Shown here: in pieces, positions 32,057 through 41,220 of the stretch
How the letters are laid out: each line of letters begins with the position of its first letter
How positions within the stretch are numbered: position 1 is the first letter of the stretch
Assembly: GCF_030164425.1 (NCBI RefSeq)
Contig: NZ_JASNJD010000001.1
Coordinates: 434,001 to 498,000, forward strand
DNA length: 64,000 nucleotides
From: Pseudodonghicola flavimaris
GTDB taxonomy: Bacteria > Pseudomonadota > Alphaproteobacteria > Rhodobacterales > Rhodobacteraceae
Reading direction: 5' to 3'
Translations under genes and position numbers: made by a program
The notes under the pieces: generated by a model
What the model was told of the DNA's origin: nothing
Databases searched by the model: none
Seen by the model: only the letters and a program-made list of their open reading frames with translations

Positions 32057-34558
32057 ATGACATCTTTTTCAGCGGCTTGGGGGAAAGCCGATCCTGAAAC
32101 GGGCGCATGGCATCATCTGGCGCATCACAGTGCAGATGTCTCCGCGGTGGTGATGGAGCTGCTTGATCTCCCGGTTTTTCGTGCCCGGGCGGACGCAGCC
32201 GCAGGCCATCCCATCACGCCCGGGCAAGTCACCTGTCTGGCTGCGTTGGCTTTTCTGCATGATATCGGGAAGCTTGCCACCGGCTTTCAGGCCAAGGCCT
32301 GGCCGGAGGGGGCCGGGATCACGCCGCGTGGACATGTGCAGTGCGGCTGGGCATGGCTGGCACAGGGGGAGGCCGAGAGCGCATTGGCGGGGAATGCACC
32401 GCTGATCGGAAGATGGGATCAGATTCAGGGCTGGTTTCAGGTCCTGTTTGCCCATCATGGCCGTCCGGTGCCCGTTCCCGACCTGACCTGGGGGCAGGAC
32501 GCCTTTCTACCGCGACAGGGATACGATCCGGCTGCGCAGGAAACTGTCATGGGAAATGCGCTCGTGAATTGGTTTCCCGAAATCCGCAGCGCTTGTCCGC
32601 CACGGCTTTCTCCTGAGTTTTCCCATTTCTTCGCAGGGCTTCTCGCGTTGTCCGATTGGATCGGGTCCGATCGCCGGGCGTTTCCTTTTGTCGGGGAATT
32701 CCAGGAAACCTATTGGCAGCAGGCCCGTCAAAACGCCCGCCGACGGCTTCGCGAGATCGGCCTGGACCGTTCCGGTGTCTCTCTCGCGGGGGCGCCAGAT
32801 TGGGCGCTGTTATCGGACCATCCGCAGCCGCGTCCGGCGCAGCAGGTGGTCGCGGATGTGCCGCTGGCCGACCCTCTGGTGATCCTGGAGGCAGAAACCG
32901 GCGCCGGCAAGACCGAAGCCGCGCTTTGGCGGTTCGCCCGGCTCTATCAGGCCGGTCTGGTTGATGCGCTCTATTTTGCGGTGCCAACCCGGGCGGCGGC
33001 GCGACAGCTGCAGGTGCGGGTGCAACAGGCGATGCGCCGGATGTTCGGGGCCTCGGCGCCGGAGGTGATCCTTGCGATTCCCGGGCAGGCGCTGGCGGGC
33101 GAGGCGCATGGTGTCCGGCTGCCGGATTTCCGTATGCGCTGGGACGATACCACCACTGAGCCGCCCCGCCGCTGGGCGGCGGAACATGCCACCCGCTTCC
33201 TCGCAGCGCAGATCGCGGTGGGAACCGTCGATCAGGTGATGTTGGGAGGTCTGAAGGTCAAACACGCGCATCTGCGCGGCAGCGCGCTGTCCCGGTCGCT
33301 GCTGGTGATTGACGAGGTGCACGCCTCCGATGCCTGGATGACGGAAATCCAGCGATCCCTGGTCGACTCTCATCTGCGGCTTGGCGGCCATGCGATGCTG
33401 ATGTCGGCGACGCTCGGTGCGGTGGCGCGGTCCGCCTGGCGCGGAGAGGCGCTGCCCGATCTGCCCGGGGCGCAGGCCGCGCCCTATCCGGCGGTCTGGA
33501 CCGGGACGGGCTGTTTTCCCGTGACCGGGGCGGCCAGCCGCGGCAAGGACGTGCGCTTGACCCTGCACGAGGGGTGGCGCGGTGAAGATGCCGCGGGTCT
33601 GGCCGTGGCGGCGGCACGGGAAGGGGCGCGGGTGCTGGTGATCCGAAACACGGTCGCCCGCGCGCAGGAAACATTTGCCAACTGTCGTGCCGTGGCGCCT
33701 GATCTGGTTTTCTCGGTCAACGGGGTGGCGACACTGCACCACAGCCGGTTCGCCGCCGAGGATCGCGCGCGCCTCGATGCGCGTGTCGAACAGGTGCTGG
33801 GCGGGACCGGCGGCGGCTGTCTCGTGATCGGCACCCAGACGCTGGAGCAATCTCTGGATATCGACGCCGATTACCTGATCACCGATCTCTGCCCGATGGA
33901 TGTTCTGTTGCAGCGGATCGGTCGGCTGCACCGCCACACCCGCGCCCGGCCGGCGGGATATGGAGAGGCGCAGTCGGTCGTTCTCTGCCCGCCCGAAGGC
34001 CTCGATCCGCTGACCCGGACGGCGGAGAACGGGCTGGGGAACTATGGCCGCACCGCCTCGCTGTCCGGCGTCTATCTGGACGTGCCTGCGCTGGCCGCGA
34101 CGCTGGAGAGGATCGTCGCGGAACCGGTCTGGTCTATCCCGGCGATGAACCGGGCGCTGGTCGAGGCGGCGACCCATCCCGAGGCACTGGACCTGATCGC
34201 CGAGGCGCGGGGCTGGCGGGGCTATCGCCAGCGGGTCGGCGGCAAGGCGATTGCAGAAACGCAGGGGGCGCGGCTGGTGCTTCTGGACCGTTCAGCGCCG
34301 TTCCCTGACCGGTTCCCGGAGGATGAGGTGATCCGCACCCGGCTGGGGGAATTCGGTGTTGTCCTGACCTTGCCCGAGGGCACTCTCGGGCCCTTCGGGG
34401 CGCCGATCAGAACCTTGGCCCTGCCGGTGCAGTGGTCGCACGGGCTGACAGGAGAGGAAGAGGTCCAGGTGGATGCCGGCGCCGAGGGGTTGACCCTGCG
34501 GGTCGGTGACAGGGTGTTTTTCTACGATGCCGCCGGCCTGCGGCGGGAGGAGGAGTGA
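32057..34558 (+). CDS. cas3: CRISPR-associated nuclease-helicase Cas3 (type I-E)
   Basis: Recruited by Cascade, it nicks and then degrades target DNA in the 3'-5' direction. The 833-residue protein has an N-terminal HD nuclease (HH at 19-20 and HDIGK at 68-72), the superfamily 2 helicase with Walker A ETGAGKTE near 280-287, VIDEVHASD near 418-426, SATLG near 448 and motif VI QRIGRLHRH near 623, then a C-terminal domain. Both activities should be intact. It is the first gene of the cas operon and overlaps cse1 by four bases. Confidence 0.95.
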   Translation: MTSFSAAWGKADPETGAWHHLAHHSADVSAVVMELLDLPVFRARADAAAGHPITPGQVTCLAALAFLHDIGKLATGFQAKAWPEGAGITPRGHVQCGWAWLAQGEAESALAGNAPLIGRWDQIQGWFQVLFAHHGRPVPVPDLTWGQDAFLPRQGYDPAAQETVMGNALVNWFPEIRSACPPRLSPEFSHFFAGLLALSDWIGSDRRAFPFVGEFQETYWQQARQNARRRLREIGLDRSGVSLAGAPDWALLSDHPQPRPAQQVVADVPLADPLVILEAETGAGKTEAALWRFARLYQAGLVDALYFAVPTRAAARQLQVRVQQAMRRMFGASAPEVILAIPGQALAGEAHGVRLPDFRMRWDDTTTEPPRRWAAEHATRFLAAQIAVGTVDQVMLGGLKVKHAHLRGSALSRSLLVIDEVHASDAWMTEIQRSLVDSHLRLGGHAMLMSATLGAVARSAWRGEALPDLPGAQAAPYPAVWTGTGCFPVTGAASRGKDVRLTLHEGWRGEDAAGLAVAAAREGARVLVIRNTVARAQETFANCRAVAPDLVFSVNGVATLHHSRFAAEDRARLDARVEQVLGGTGGGCLVIGTQTLEQSLDIDADYLITDLCPMDVLLQRIGRLHRHTRARPAGYGEAQSVVLCPPEGLDPLTRTAENGLGNYGRTASLSGVYLDVPALAATLERIVAEPVWSIPAMNRALVEAATHPEALDLIAEARGWRGYRQRVGGKAIAETQGARLVLLDRSAPFPDRFPEDEVIRTRLGEFGVVLTLPEGTLGPFGAPIRTLALPVQWSHGLTGEEEVQVDAGAEGLTLRVGDRVFFYDAAGLRREEE

Positions 34559-36063
34559 TGCGATACAACGTGTTGACCGATCCGCTGATCGAGACCGATC
34601 GCGGCGGGCACAGCCTGCCGGGGCTGATGGCGGCGCTGGCGCGGGGGGAGGTTGCCTCTTTCCCTGCGCTCAGGCCGCATCAGCGCCCGGCGTGGCACAT
34701 GTTTCTGGCTCAGCTCGGGGTGTTGGCGCTGTCTGCCGCCGATCTGGCAGAGATCCCGGAGACCGAGGACGACTGGCGCGCCGCTCTGCGTCGTCTGACC
34801 CCGGATTTCCCCGAGGATGCTCCCTGGCATCTGGTGGTCGAGGACGCCGGCACCCCCGCCTTCCTGCAGCCGCCCGATCCCGGCGGGGTGAAATGGAGCA
34901 GGGTGGAAACGCCGGATCTGCTGGATATGGTGATCACCTCGCGCAACCATGATCTGAAGCGTGAGATCGCCCACCAGGCGACGCCACAAGATTGGATCTT
35001 CGCCCTCGTCAGCCTGCAGACGATGGAGGGCTTCGGCGGGGCCGGTAACTACGGCATCGCGCGGATGAATGGCGGCTCGTCATCCCGGGCGATGATCGCA
35101 TTGGCGCCCGCGGCGCAGGGCGGCCGGGTGGTCGACCCCTCGGCCTGGTGGCGGCGTGACGTGACGCGGTTGCTGGCCGGGCGGCAGGGGAACGGCGGCG
35201 CGGCGCTCCTTTGGTGTCTGCCCTGGCCGGAGAAACAGGCGCTGTCGCTTGACCGGCTCGATCCGCTGTTTATCGAAGTGTGCCGCCGGGTCCGGCTGAT
35301 CGAGGCGCCGCAGGGGCTGGCGGCGATACGGGCGACCTCCAAGGCGGCGCGGATCGAAGCCAAGGAGGCCAGGGGCGTCACCGGCGATCCCTGGGCGCCG
35401 GTTCATCTGGGCGAGACCAAGACGCTGACGCTGGGAGAACGGAACTGGAGCTACGATCTGCTCGAATCCCTGCTGTACGGGGGGGATTGGGAGATGCCGG
35501 TCCTGGCGAAAGCCGCACCGGAGGAAGTGACGGACCCGATGCTGCTGATCGCCGAGGCCTTTGCCCGCGGCAACTCGAAGACCGATGGCTTCAAATCCCG
35601 GGTGATCCCGGTGCCGAAAGCGGCGGTGAGACAGATGTTCACCACCCGAGCGGTGGATCTGGCACGCGGTCAGGTTGCGCTGATCTCAGACGTCGACAAG
35701 GCGTTGCGCAACGGGCTGGCCCTGATCGCGGCGGAGGGGGATCGTGACAAGCTCGGACGGGCGCAATATGCGCGCAGCCAGCCGGCGCGGGCGATGTTGC
35801 AGCGGGTGGCAGATGCGGCTTTTTTCCCCGCGCTCTGGGCCAAGCTGGAGGCCAGCGGCAAGGCAGGCATCGTTGCCGCGCAGCTGGATTTTGCACGGCA
35901 TCTGTCCAGGGCCGCCCGCGCCGAATTCCTCCGCGCCGCGCCGGGTATTCCCTGTACTGGGATCATGCGGCCCCGGGCCGAGGTGCGCGGGCGACAGGCG
36001 CTGGAGGCCGGGCTGGCGCGGATATTCAGAGAGATGGGCGAAAGGGAGGCGGAACATGTCTGA
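34555..36063 (+). CDS. casA: Cascade large subunit Cse1/CasA
   Basis: Recognises the PAM and recruits Cas3. The 502-residue protein starts MRYNVLTDPLIET, typical of Cse1, and has the conserved MEGFGGAGNYGIARMNGG element near 163-180 that contains the loop contacting DNA. The C-terminal four-helix bundle spans roughly 370-500. ATGA overlap with cas3 and an 8-nt overlap with cse2 show tight coupling. Confidence 0.93.
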   Translation: MMRYNVLTDPLIETDRGGHSLPGLMAALARGEVASFPALRPHQRPAWHMFLAQLGVLALSAADLAEIPETEDDWRAALRRLTPDFPEDAPWHLVVEDAGTPAFLQPPDPGGVKWSRVETPDLLDMVITSRNHDLKREIAHQATPQDWIFALVSLQTMEGFGGAGNYGIARMNGGSSSRAMIALAPAAQGGRVVDPSAWWRRDVTRLLAGRQGNGGAALLWCLPWPEKQALSLDRLDPLFIEVCRRVRLIEAPQGLAAIRATSKAARIEAKEARGVTGDPWAPVHLGETKTLTLGERNWSYDLLESLLYGGDWEMPVLAKAAPEEVTDPMLLIAEAFARGNSKTDGFKSRVIPVPKAAVRQMFTTRAVDLARGQVALISDVDKALRNGLALIAAEGDRDKLGRAQYARSQPARAMLQRVADAAFFPALWAKLEASGKAGIVAAQLDFARHLSRAARAEFLRAAPGIPCTGIMRPRAEVRGRQALEAGLARIFREMGEREAEHV

Positions 36064-36595
36064 TCCGCGCACAGACGGAACAGAAGTGGGCCGGCGCGCC
36101 CTGGGAATTGCGGCGGAACTGCTGCGGGCCGATGCCGGTGAACGGGCTGCGGCCCGACGGATGGATGCCGGCGCTGCGCCGCTGTTCTGGCGCATCGTGG
36201 CGCGCTATGACATCGCAGCGCAAGAGGAGGAGAAATGGCGCCGCATCACCAAGATGCTGGCGCTGCTGACGCCGGCCAGCGCGAGCCAAAGTCTGCATGA
36301 CGATGGCCGCCCCTTTGGTGCGGTGCTGGCCGACGGCGGCGACGCCCGGGCGCATTTGACCCAGCCAGTTCTGTCTGAGCAACGCCTGGCGCGGCTGCTG
36401 GCTTCCCGTGGTCCGGCCCGGCTCGAGGCGCTGGAGCGCGCCGTTCGCGCGCTGGCGCGCAACCACCCGAAACTCGATGTGCCCAGCCTTGCCTGGGCCG
36501 TTCTGAACGAAGACGGGCGCGCCATCGCGCGGGCCTATTACGCCCGGCTCGACCGCCGCCAAGATATCCCTCAGGAGGAAAAATCCGATGTCTGA
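36056..36595 (+). CDS. casB: Cascade small subunit Cse2/CasB
   Basis: Binds the non-target strand and stabilises Cascade. The ATG at 36056 gives 179 mostly helical, Arg-rich residues of the usual Cse2 length; the segment GAVLADGGDARAHLTQPVLSEQRLARLLAS follows the family pattern. The open frame extends far upstream inside cse1, but 36056 overlaps the cse1 end by eight bases and is preceded by GGGAGG. It overlaps cas7 by eight bases. Confidence 0.9.
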   Translation: MSDPRTDGTEVGRRALGIAAELLRADAGERAAARRMDAGAAPLFWRIVARYDIAAQEEEKWRRITKMLALLTPASASQSLHDDGRPFGAVLADGGDARAHLTQPVLSEQRLARLLASRGPARLEALERAVRALARNHPKLDVPSLAWAVLNEDGRAIARAYYARLDRRQDIPQEEKSDV

Positions 36596-37727
36596 TCCCC
36601 GTTTCCTGCAAATCCATTTCCTCGCTCCCTATACCGCGGCGCTGTTGAACCGGGACGATGCCGGGCTGGCCAAACGGTTGCCCTATGGCGGCAGCCTGCG
36701 GACAAGGGTCAGCTCGCAATGTCTGAAACGTCACTGGCGGCTGGCCGAGGATCCCCATGCGCTGGCCAATATCGACGGTGCCGACGCGGCCTGGCGTTCG
36801 CGCGAGATCGTCGATCACAAGGTGTTCGGCGATTGGGCCGAGGGCGTCGACGAGGAAATCGCCATGGAGGTGAAGGAGGCTCTGCTGAAGGTGGTCTACG
36901 GGGACAAGGGCGGCGACAAGAAATCCCGCCAGACCCTGCTGCTGGGCGCGGTCGAGATCGCCTATCTGACCGAAGCCGCCAAGACACTGGTGGCCGGGGC
37001 CGCCGGCGACAAAAAAGCGGCAAAGGACCTCGCCGCGGCCTGGCTCAAGGAACACAAGGGTAACCTCAAGGCGCTGAGCGAGGGGGCAAAACTTCCCGGC
37101 GGCCTGACGGGGGCGCTGTTCGGCCGGATGGTCACCTCCGACCCGCGGGCCAATATCGACGCCGCTGTCCATGTCGCCCATGCCTTCACCGTTCATGCCG
37201 AGGAGGCAGAGAGCGATTATTTCATCGCAGCCGATGATCTGGCGCGCGAGGAGGACACCGGTGCCGATACCATTCAGGAGACCGAGCTGACCTCCGGGCT
37301 GTTCTATGGATATGTCGTCGTCGATCTGCCGGGGCTTTTGTCCAACCTCGGCGGCGATGCGGAATTGGCGGGCGAGGTGCTGCACAATCTGATCTATCTG
37401 ATCGCCGAGGTCTCGCCCGGCGCCAAGCTGGGGTCCACCGCGCCCTACAGCCGCGCCTCGATGCTGCTGCTGGAGGCGGGCGACCGCCAGCCGCGCTCGC
37501 TGGCCGAGGCGTTCCGCGTTCCGACCGCGCCCGAGACCGGCCAGGCGGTGGCGGCGCTCTCCACCCATCTTGCCGCGCTCGATGCCGCCTATGCGACCGG
37601 AGAGGCGCGGCGGGTGATGTCGTTGGCCAATGCCGATATTCCGGCGGCAGAGCGCGGATCCCTGGCCGATCTGGCAGGCTTCGCCAAGGGGCTGCCGGGG
37701 CAAATGGCCGTGGTTCCTGCGGCATGA
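36588..37727 (+). CDS. cas7e: Cascade backbone subunit Cas7e (CasC/Cse4)
   Basis: Forms the six-subunit spine that holds the crRNA. The 379-residue protein starts with FLQIHFLAPYTAALLNRDD and has the RRM-like core with GGSLRTRVSSQCLKRHW near 31-47 and SKTDGFK-like later parts typical of the I-E subtype. AGGAGG lies just before the ATG, within the end of cse2. It overlaps cas5 by four bases. Confidence 0.94.
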   Translation: MSDPRFLQIHFLAPYTAALLNRDDAGLAKRLPYGGSLRTRVSSQCLKRHWRLAEDPHALANIDGADAAWRSREIVDHKVFGDWAEGVDEEIAMEVKEALLKVVYGDKGGDKKSRQTLLLGAVEIAYLTEAAKTLVAGAAGDKKAAKDLAAAWLKEHKGNLKALSEGAKLPGGLTGALFGRMVTSDPRANIDAAVHVAHAFTVHAEEAESDYFIAADDLAREEDTGADTIQETELTSGLFYGYVVVDLPGLLSNLGGDAELAGEVLHNLIYLIAEVSPGAKLGSTAPYSRASMLLLEAGDRQPRSLAEAFRVPTAPETGQAVAALSTHLAALDAAYATGEARRVMSLANADIPAAERGSLADLAGFAKGLPGQMAVVPAA

Positions 37728-38413
37728 CCCACCGTTGGCTGCACCTGCGGCTCGCCGCGCCGCTGATGGCCTTCGGCGGCGTGGCGATCGATCATGTCGG
37801 GCCGACGCGGGAGTATCCGTCGGCCTCTGCGCTCACCGGGCTTTTCGCCAATGCGCTGGGTTGGCGGCGGCAGGATCGCGCAAAGCATCAGGCGTTGCAG
37901 GACAGGTTGGTCTTCGGCGCATTGTCGGTGCTGCCGAAGGGGGAGACGGTGCCATTGGTGGTGACCGACACCCAAAATGCCAAGCTGGAAAAATCCGATC
38001 GCGGCTGGACCACCTGGGGGCAACCGGAGGGACGCGCGGGCGCGACCTATGACAGCCCCCACCGGCGTCGCCGCGACTATCTGGCCGATCACGAAACCCG
38101 GGTGGTGCTGCGCCTGAGCGACGGCAACGGGCCGGGGCTGGAGGAACTGGCGGCGGCTCTCGACCGCCCGGCGCGGCCGCTTTTCATCGGACGCAAGCCC
38201 TGCCTGCCGACCTCTCGCCTCTTCGTCGGCTGGGTCGGCGGCGTCAGCGTGCATGACGCCCTTGCCGCCCTGGGAATCCGGGGCCGTGCGCTCTGGCCGG
38301 ATGAGGGAGGGGCGTATCCCGGCGCGCTGCGCTATGACCTGGCCGACCTGCGCAACTGGCAGAGCGGTCTGCATGGGGGCAGTCGCATCGTCTATGAGGG
38401 GGAGCTGGCATGA
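37724..38413 (+). CDS. cas5e: Cascade subunit Cas5e (CasD)
   Basis: Caps the 5' handle of the crRNA. The 229-residue RAMP protein begins LHLRLAAPLMAFGGVAIDHVGPTREYPSASALTGL, the standard Cas5e N-terminus, and ends with a beta-rich region around KPCLPTS (near 161-167). ATGA overlaps on both sides. Confidence 0.93.
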   Translation: MTHRWLHLRLAAPLMAFGGVAIDHVGPTREYPSASALTGLFANALGWRRQDRAKHQALQDRLVFGALSVLPKGETVPLVVTDTQNAKLEKSDRGWTTWGQPEGRAGATYDSPHRRRRDYLADHETRVVLRLSDGNGPGLEELAAALDRPARPLFIGRKPCLPTSRLFVGWVGGVSVHDALAALGIRGRALWPDEGGAYPGALRYDLADLRNWQSGLHGGSRIVYEGELA

Positions 38414-39144
38414 GCCTGCATCTGATCGAACTCCCTTTGGATCTGGCCGCGCTCAACCGCTGGGCCGGCGCGCGGGGCATCGGGCGGCAGGGGTTCGACG
38501 AGGGGCTGGCGCTGCATCACCTGCTGGGGGAGGTCTTCGGCCCCGCCGTGCTGCAGCCCTTTCGGCTGATGGTGGCACCGCGGGCCCGCAGCGGCACACT
38601 CTACGGCTATGCCGACCGGGGCGCCGATGGTCTGCGCAGCGCCGCCGCTCCGGTGATCGGCCCGTCCGAGGCCGGGGTGATCCGGCTCGACCGTCTGCGA
38701 TCCGTGCCGCGCCCTGCCGCGACCTGGTCCGAAGGGATGCGGCTGGGGTTCGACGTGCGGTTGCGTCCCGTGGTGCGTCTGGCTTCGGCGATCGGGGGGG
38801 AGGGGGCCGGCTTCGCCAAGGGTGCCGAACTCGATGCCTTTCTCGCCGAGACCCTGCGTCTGGGGACGGCCCGCCCGCGTGAGACGGTCTATCTTGACTG
38901 GCTGTCGGCGCGCCTGGCGGGGGTCGCGGAGCTGGAGCCTGAGACCAGCCGGATGGCGTCCTTCCGCCGGTTACGCAGCCGACGCGGCGGCAAGCGGGTC
39001 GAGGGGCCGGAAATCACCGTGCATGGTACGCTGCGTATCGCCGATCCGGCCGGCTTCGCCGACCTGCTGGCGCGCGGGGTCGGGCGGCACCGCGCCTATG
39101 GCTACGGCATGTTGCTGCTGCGGCCGCCGCAGCGGCGGAACTGA
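38410..39144 (+). CDS. cas6e: crRNA endonuclease Cas6e (CasE)
   Basis: Cuts the repeat hairpin of the pre-crRNA and stays bound to the 3' handle. The 244-residue protein has the two ferredoxin-like folds of Cas6e; the C-terminal glycine-rich element LARGVGRHRAYGYGMLLL near 217-235 is the RAMP signature. The repeats of the downstream array can form the short GC stem such enzymes recognise. It precedes cas1 by three bases. Confidence 0.92.
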   Translation: MSLHLIELPLDLAALNRWAGARGIGRQGFDEGLALHHLLGEVFGPAVLQPFRLMVAPRARSGTLYGYADRGADGLRSAAAPVIGPSEAGVIRLDRLRSVPRPAATWSEGMRLGFDVRLRPVVRLASAIGGEGAGFAKGAELDAFLAETLRLGTARPRETVYLDWLSARLAGVAELEPETSRMASFRRLRSRRGGKRVEGPEITVHGTLRIADPAGFADLLARGVGRHRAYGYGMLLLRPPQRRN

Positions 39145-39147
39145 GCC

Positions 39148-40023
39148 ATGCTGAAGGGGCGGCTCGGTCTCGACAGCGCCAGGGTCCCGCACACGGATCG
39201 CGCCGGCTGTCTCTATCTGGCGCGCGGGGCGCTGTCCGCGCGGGACGGGACGCTGGCCTTTCGGCAGGGCACGGCGACGGCGGCCGACGCGCTGAGCCCG
39301 GGGGACTATGCCATTCCCCTGCAGGCGGTCTCGATCATCCTGCTGGGGCCGGGATCGACCGTCAGCCACGATGCGCTGCGGCTTCTGGCCCATGCCGGTA
39401 CCGCGCTGGCGGCAGTGGGCGAAGATGGGGTGCGCATGTATACAGCACCGCCGCAGATGCCGGATCGATCGGGCCTCGCCCGGGTGCAGGCACGGCTCTG
39501 GGCGGATGAGGAACTGCGGCTGATGACCGCCCGGCGCATGTACGCCCTGCGCCTGGGGGAGGTCTTGCCGCACCGCGATCTGGACGTGCTGCGCGGGATC
39601 GAGGGGGCCCGGATGAAGGAGACCTATGCGCTCTGGGCCGGGCGGATCGGCATCGACTGGCGCGGCCGGCATTACGATCGCGGCGCCCCGATGGCCGCCG
39701 ATCTGCCTAACCAGGCGCTGAACCATGCCGCCAGCGCGGTGGAGGCCGCCGCCGCCATCGCCGTGACCGCCACCGCGACGATCCCGCAGCTCGGCTTCAT
39801 TCACGAGGATCCGGGGCAGTCCTTCGTTCTCGATATCGCCGATCTCTTCCGCGACAGCATCACCATCCCCTGTGCCTTCAGGGCGGCGCGCCGGGCGATC
39901 GAACATCCTGTCGAGAATATCGAGCGGCTGACGCGGCAGCTGACCGGCCGGGCGCTGTCGCAGGAGCAGGTGATCCCGTCGATGATCGAGCGGATCAAAG
40001 CGCTGATCGAGGGGCGAGACTGA
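39148..40023 (+). CDS. cas1: CRISPR integrase Cas1
   Basis: Integrates new spacers as a complex with Cas2. The 291-residue I-E Cas1 keeps the metal-binding triad Glu158 (MKETY), His219 (FIHED) and Asp232 (VLDIADLF). The spacing of His to Asp (13 residues) is that of the characterised E. coli enzyme. The stop overlaps the cas2 start in TGATG. Confidence 0.95.
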   Translation: MLKGRLGLDSARVPHTDRAGCLYLARGALSARDGTLAFRQGTATAADALSPGDYAIPLQAVSIILLGPGSTVSHDALRLLAHAGTALAAVGEDGVRMYTAPPQMPDRSGLARVQARLWADEELRLMTARRMYALRLGEVLPHRDLDVLRGIEGARMKETYALWAGRIGIDWRGRHYDRGAPMAADLPNQALNHAASAVEAAAAIAVTATATIPQLGFIHEDPGQSFVLDIADLFRDSITIPCAFRAARRAIEHPVENIERLTRQLTGRALSQEQVIPSMIERIKALIEGRD

Positions 40024-40316
40024 TGCCGCTGACGATGATCGTCACCCGCGATGTCGAGGCCCGCTATCGCGGCTTTCTGACCTCGGTGATGCTGGAGATC
40101 TCGGCCGGCGTCTATGTCGCCCCGGACATGTCCGCCGGGGTCAGGCGCCGGGTCTGGACGGTGTTGGGCACGTGGTGGCAGACTTTGGGGCGCGGCTCGC
40201 TGGTCCTGGTGTGGCGCGACCCCTCGGCAACCGGGCACCTCAGGATCGAAACCCTGGGAGATCCCCCGAAAACGATTGTTGACGCGGATGGGGTTTTGCT
40301 CGTTAAACGGGAATAA
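40023..40316 (+). CDS. cas2: CRISPR-associated Cas2, type I-E
   Basis: Structural partner of Cas1 in spacer acquisition. The 97-residue protein has the I-E Cas2 form: MTMIVTRDVEARYRGFLTSVMLE at the start and a C-terminal strand (ADGVLLVKRE). It ends 64 nt before the first repeat, so cas operon and array are arranged in the same direction. Confidence 0.94.
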   Translation: MPLTMIVTRDVEARYRGFLTSVMLEISAGVYVAPDMSAGVRRRVWTVLGTWWQTLGRGSLVLVWRDPSATGHLRIETLGDPPKTIVDADGVLLVKRE

Positions 40317-40380
40317 AAGGGGATTCTTTCGCCTCGACGTTCTTTGACAATTGAATAAGATCAATGCGCTAGGCCCAAGA
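40317..40380 (+). promoter_or_regulatory. CRISPR leader
   Basis: The A+T-rich 64 nt between cas2 and the first repeat. TTGACA at 40344-40349 is a perfect -35; no good -10 stands out at the usual distance (TAAGAT begins only six bases after it). It is on the cas2 side, so new spacers should enter next to 40381. Confidence 0.7.
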
Positions 40381-41019
40381 GGCTCCCCCGCACACGCGGG
40401 GATAGACCCGATCTGCGTCACGCTGCTTTCCGGCAGCGGGTGGCTCCCCCGCACACGCGGGGATAGACCCTCCCGGAGAAGGATCAGGTTCAGGTCGCCA
40501 AGGGCTCCCCCGCACACGCGGGGATAGACCCGCCAATGCTGCCCACGATGGACGTCGGCGAGAGGCTCCCCCGCACACGCGGGGATAGACCCGCCCCGGC
40601 GCTGTTGCCGTGGGTGGTGGTGTGGGCTCCCCCGCACACGCGGGGATAGACCTCTTGATCATGGATCTGCGTGTCGATGCGATATGGCTCCCCCGCACAC
40701 GCGGGGATAGACCCGAAAAAGCCCGCCCTGCGGCAACAGGACGGGCGGCTCCCCCGCACACGCGGGGATAGACCCTTACTGTTGCTGTTTCCGTAGGTTC
40801 CGTTTGCGGCTCCCCCGCACACGCGGGGATAGACCCGACGATATGGGCGCCTTCAACAGGCTGCCGCGGGCTCCCCCGCACACGCGGGGATAGACCCATT
40901 GGCCTGAGCCCGATCGAAGACCTCGCCCTGGCTCCCCCGCACACGCGGGGATAGACCTTGAAGACGCCGGGCCGTGATGGCCTCAACGCCGGCTCCCCCG
41001 CACACGCGGGGATAAGGGC
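40381..41019 (+). CRISPR. Type I-E CRISPR array, 11 repeats and 10 spacers
   Basis: A 29-nt repeat beginning GGCTCCCCCGCACACGCGGG and ending GATAGACCC recurs with a strict 61-nt period; all ten spacers are 32 nt. Repeat starts: 40381, 40442, 40503, 40564, 40625, 40686, 40747, 40808, 40869, 40930, 40991. Repeats 5 and 10 end in CCT instead of CCC. The last copy keeps the first 24 bases and then diverges (AAGGGC), marking the old end. CCCCCGC and GCGGGG inside the repeat give the Cas6e hairpin. The repeat resembles the E. coli I-E repeat in hairpin and GATA-ACC end. Short length suggests modest activity or recent resetting. Confidence 0.98.
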
Positions 41020-41220
41020 TGAATGCAGTCAACGGTCGGGGGCTGCTGCTGTGCTGGGCTGCCGCCGGAGGGGCTGGGGATGCCGCACGCTCTGCGCCGG
41101 TTGAAACTGGTGCGCCAGATGACCGGGGGTGGGCATAAACCATGGGCCGGCGGTCCGGTTTCGTGATAGGGTCCGGCGCGGCGGGCGAAGGGTCCGCCGC
41201 CCTGCAAGGAGTGCCCCGTC

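Noticed and set aside
40369-40986. Minus-strand frames with a repeating SIPACAGEP-type peptide
   Set aside because: The periodic peptide is the translated CRISPR repeat, not a repeat protein.
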